Origin: Roseimaritima sp.
GTDB taxonomy: Bacteria; Planctomycetota; Planctomycetia; Pirellulales; Pirellulaceae
DNA length: 16,200 nt
Assembly: GCA_007124075.1 (NCBI GenBank)
Contig: SLFV01000508.1
Coordinates: forward strand, 1-16,200
Reading direction: 5' to 3'
Position 1 is the first letter of the stretch; each line of letters begins with the position of its first letter. A program made the translations under genes and the position numbers. Shown here one piece after another: positions 14,909 to 16,200 of this stretch. A model generated the notes under the pieces. It was not told the origin of the DNA. It ran no database searches and worked only from the letters and a program-made list of their open reading frames with translations.

Positions 14909-15957
14909 ACTTGTACGACGCGAACCATTGTCCCGTCAACCAATTTGCCGACAGCGAATGCATTTCTTTGGAGCACGGCGATGGGGCGGGGCTGACTAGG
15001 CAACTGATCCATCAGCAAATTCGATCTAAGTTTGCCAATCCGATCCTTGACCGCCTGGGGGACGCCGCCAGCTTGCCAACGGTCACTGGACCGTTGGCGA
15101 TGACGACCGATTCCTTCGTCGTTTCTCCGCTGTTTTTCCCCGGCGGAGACATCGGCAGTTTGGCGATCACCGGCACGCTGAACGACTTGGCGGTCGCGGG
15201 CGCACAGCCGCTGTGGGTCAGCCTGGCTTTGATTATCGAGGAAGGTTTACCGCTGAGAGAATTCGAGCGTGTAATGGAAAGCATCAGACAGGTGACGCAA
15301 CAGGCTGGAATCATGATCGTAGCGGGCGACACGAAAGTCGTGCCTCGGGGCGTCACCGACAAACTATTTATCACGACGACGGCACTGGGCACCCCGCTGG
15401 CGGGTCTCGGCAGCGACCCACGAAGCATTCAACCTGGTGATCGAATTTTGGTCACCGGTAGCATCGCCCAACACGGGATGGCAATCATGGCGGCTCGCGA
15501 TTCCCTGGGCATCCAGGCCGACATTCGCAGTGATTGCGGGCTTTTGCTTCCAGCCGTCCAGGCCCTGCACGCCGCGCAAATTCCGATCCGCGCCATGCGC
15601 GACGCAACCCGCGGCGGTGTTGCGGCGGTCCTGCACGAATGGGCGGCGCAAGCGGGCGTTACCCTGACCATCGACCACGGCCAGGTGCCGCTGAATGATG
15701 CCACGCGTGGCATGTGCGAACTCCTGGGCCTGGACCCGCTGATGGTAGCCAACGAAGGAACGATGGTAGTCGTGGTGCCCGATGGCTGGGAAGCGGCGGC
15801 GCTGGCCGCATTGCGCGACGTACCGATCAGCCGCAAAGCAACCGTCATTGGGCAAGCCCATCCGCGCGACATCGCTCCTGTCACCGTCATTCGCTCACTC
15901 GGTCGCGACATCCCCCTGGACGAACCCGCGGGAGCCGGGCTGCCTAGGATCTGCTGA
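14905..15957 (+). CDS. hypE: Carbamoyl dehydratase HypE
   Basis: This 350-residue protein of the PurM/SelD ATP-binding superfamily has HGDGAG (24-29), TTDSFVVSPLFFPGGDIG (67-84), NDLAVAGA (93-100), AGDTKVVPRG (140-149), MRDATRGGVA (231-240) and VANEGTM (281-287). It ends in PRIC; the terminal C350 is the residue that is carbamoylated by HypF and dehydrated with ATP to a thiocyanate, the source of the cyanide ligands. The ATG at 14905 overlaps the hypD stop (ATGA). There is no Shine-Dalgarno site before it, suggesting translational coupling. A frame extending back to 14842 lies in hypD and was not used. It is the last gene of the operon. Confidence 0.96.
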   Translation: MNLYDANHCPVNQFADSECISLEHGDGAGLTRQLIHQQIRSKFANPILDRLGDAASLPTVTGPLAMTTDSFVVSPLFFPGGDIGSLAITGTLNDLAVAGAQPLWVSLALIIEEGLPLREFERVMESIRQVTQQAGIMIVAGDTKVVPRGVTDKLFITTTALGTPLAGLGSDPRSIQPGDRILVTGSIAQHGMAIMAARDSLGIQADIRSDCGLLLPAVQALHAAQIPIRAMRDATRGGVAAVLHEWAAQAGVTLTIDHGQVPLNDATRGMCELLGLDPLMVANEGTMVVVVPDGWEAAALAALRDVPISRKATVIGQAHPRDIAPVTVIRSLGRDIPLDEPAGAGLPRIC

Positions 15958-16158
15958 CGATCACCTAGAAATGACACGCCCGGAGGAGGTAAACAAAGCA
16001 GGCGTGACAGGGCAACCGCACCGAAAGCGTGCCGCTATTTCTACCTGAACACGAAAACCAGGGACACATGGCCTGGGGGGCAAGAAGCGATCGCGCGAAG
16101 GATGTGGAAAAAAATCGCTGAAAACTGCTTCGAATACCATTCCGCTGATTATGAGAAG
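15958..16158. other. Gene-free stretch between hypE and tRNA-Asp
   Basis: These 201 bases have no gene I can support. CACGCC (15975-15980) and GGCGTG (16001-16006) form an inverted repeat downstream of hypE, but no T-run follows on the plus strand, so it is a poor intrinsic terminator. A seven-base A run at 16108-16114 is a T run on the minus strand, about 45 bases beyond the tRNA 3' end. Confidence 0.5.
16054..16076 (-). terminator. Possible weak terminator downstream of tRNA-Asp
   Basis: Read on the minus strand, CCAGG and CCTGG form a five-base-pair stem with a nine-base loop, followed directly by TTTT. It lies about 85 bases beyond the tRNA 3' end and could end its transcript. The stem is short, so this is a tentative call. 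Confidence 0.25.
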
Positions 16159-16200
16159 CGACGCGGACGGGTCTCGAACCCGCAACCTCCGGATCGACAG
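16159..16200 (-). tRNA. tRNA-Asp(GUC), 3' part, cut by window edge
   Basis: Read on the minus strand, the 42 bases correspond to tRNA positions 32-73. They comprise the anticodon loop CTGTCGA with anticodon GTC, the 3' anticodon stem TCCGG, a five-base variable loop AGGTT, and a T arm GCGGG-TTCGAGA-CCCGT. The acceptor strand CCGCGTC and discriminator G follow. G73 and anticodon GUC are the identity elements of tRNA-Asp. CCA is not encoded (CTT follows). The 5' half lies outside the window. Confidence 0.85.

Noticed and set aside
15975..16006. Inverted repeat CACGCC/GGCGTG as terminator of the hydrogenase operon
   Set aside because: The stem is six base pairs with a 20-base loop and is not followed by a T run on the plus strand.
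15982..16048. Small peptide gene after a strong GGAGGAGGT
   Set aside because: The nearest start in reach is a GTG 15 bases downstream giving only 14 codons, too short and badly spaced to support.
1..16200. CRISPR array, insertion sequence or long direct repeats
   Set aside because: I saw no regularly spaced repeats, transposase frames or terminal inverted repeats anywhere in the window.

Overview
This window most likely comes from a planctomycete of the Pirellulales (Rhodopirellula-like) type. The clues are a moderately GC-rich sequence, a large secreted sulfatase with a PA14-like C-terminal region typical of that group, and frequent genes without a clear Shine-Dalgarno site. The lineage is an inference from gene content, not from a marker gene.

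Left part (1-2920). A minus-strand pair encodes an RnfB-like membrane-anchored Fe-S protein (2187 to 1318) followed by the N-terminal third of a single-chain-type pyruvate:ferredoxin oxidoreductase (1278 down to 1, running off the window). Divergent from them is a short cyclic-nucleotide-binding-domain protein (2447-2920) that has no DNA-binding domain. A minus-strand sulfatase (5122 to 2930) converges on it, with only 9 bases between the two stop codons.

Central and right part (5319-15957). There is one compact plus-strand operon for a complete soluble [NiFe] hydrogenase of the group 3b (NADP(H)-linked, 'sulfhydrogenase') type. The order is hydB (beta, Fe-S), hydG (gamma, flavin/NAD(P)), hydD (delta, small subunit), hydA (alpha, large subunit), a maturation endopeptidase, then hypA, hypB, hypF, hypC, hypD and hypE. 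Most neighbours overlap by a few bases or are separated by fewer than 20. The cassette therefore carries the four structural subunits and all machinery for making the Fe(CN)2CO centre (HypF, HypE, HypC, HypD), inserting nickel (HypA, HypB) and removing the C-terminal tail of the large subunit. No nickel transporter or obvious transcription factor is present.

Right edge (15958-16200). About 200 bases without a gene are followed by the 3' half of a minus-strand tRNA-Asp(GUC) cut by the window end.

How it may work together (inference): PFOR and the RnfB-like protein handle ferredoxin-level electrons from pyruvate. The group 3b enzyme exchanges electrons between NAD(P)H and H2. The cyclic-nucleotide-type protein could be a sensor or accessory factor linked to either unit. 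Together this suggests a facultatively fermentative, hydrogen-metabolising capacity in an otherwise polysaccharide-degrading heterotroph. I see no CRISPR array, insertion sequence or transposase.
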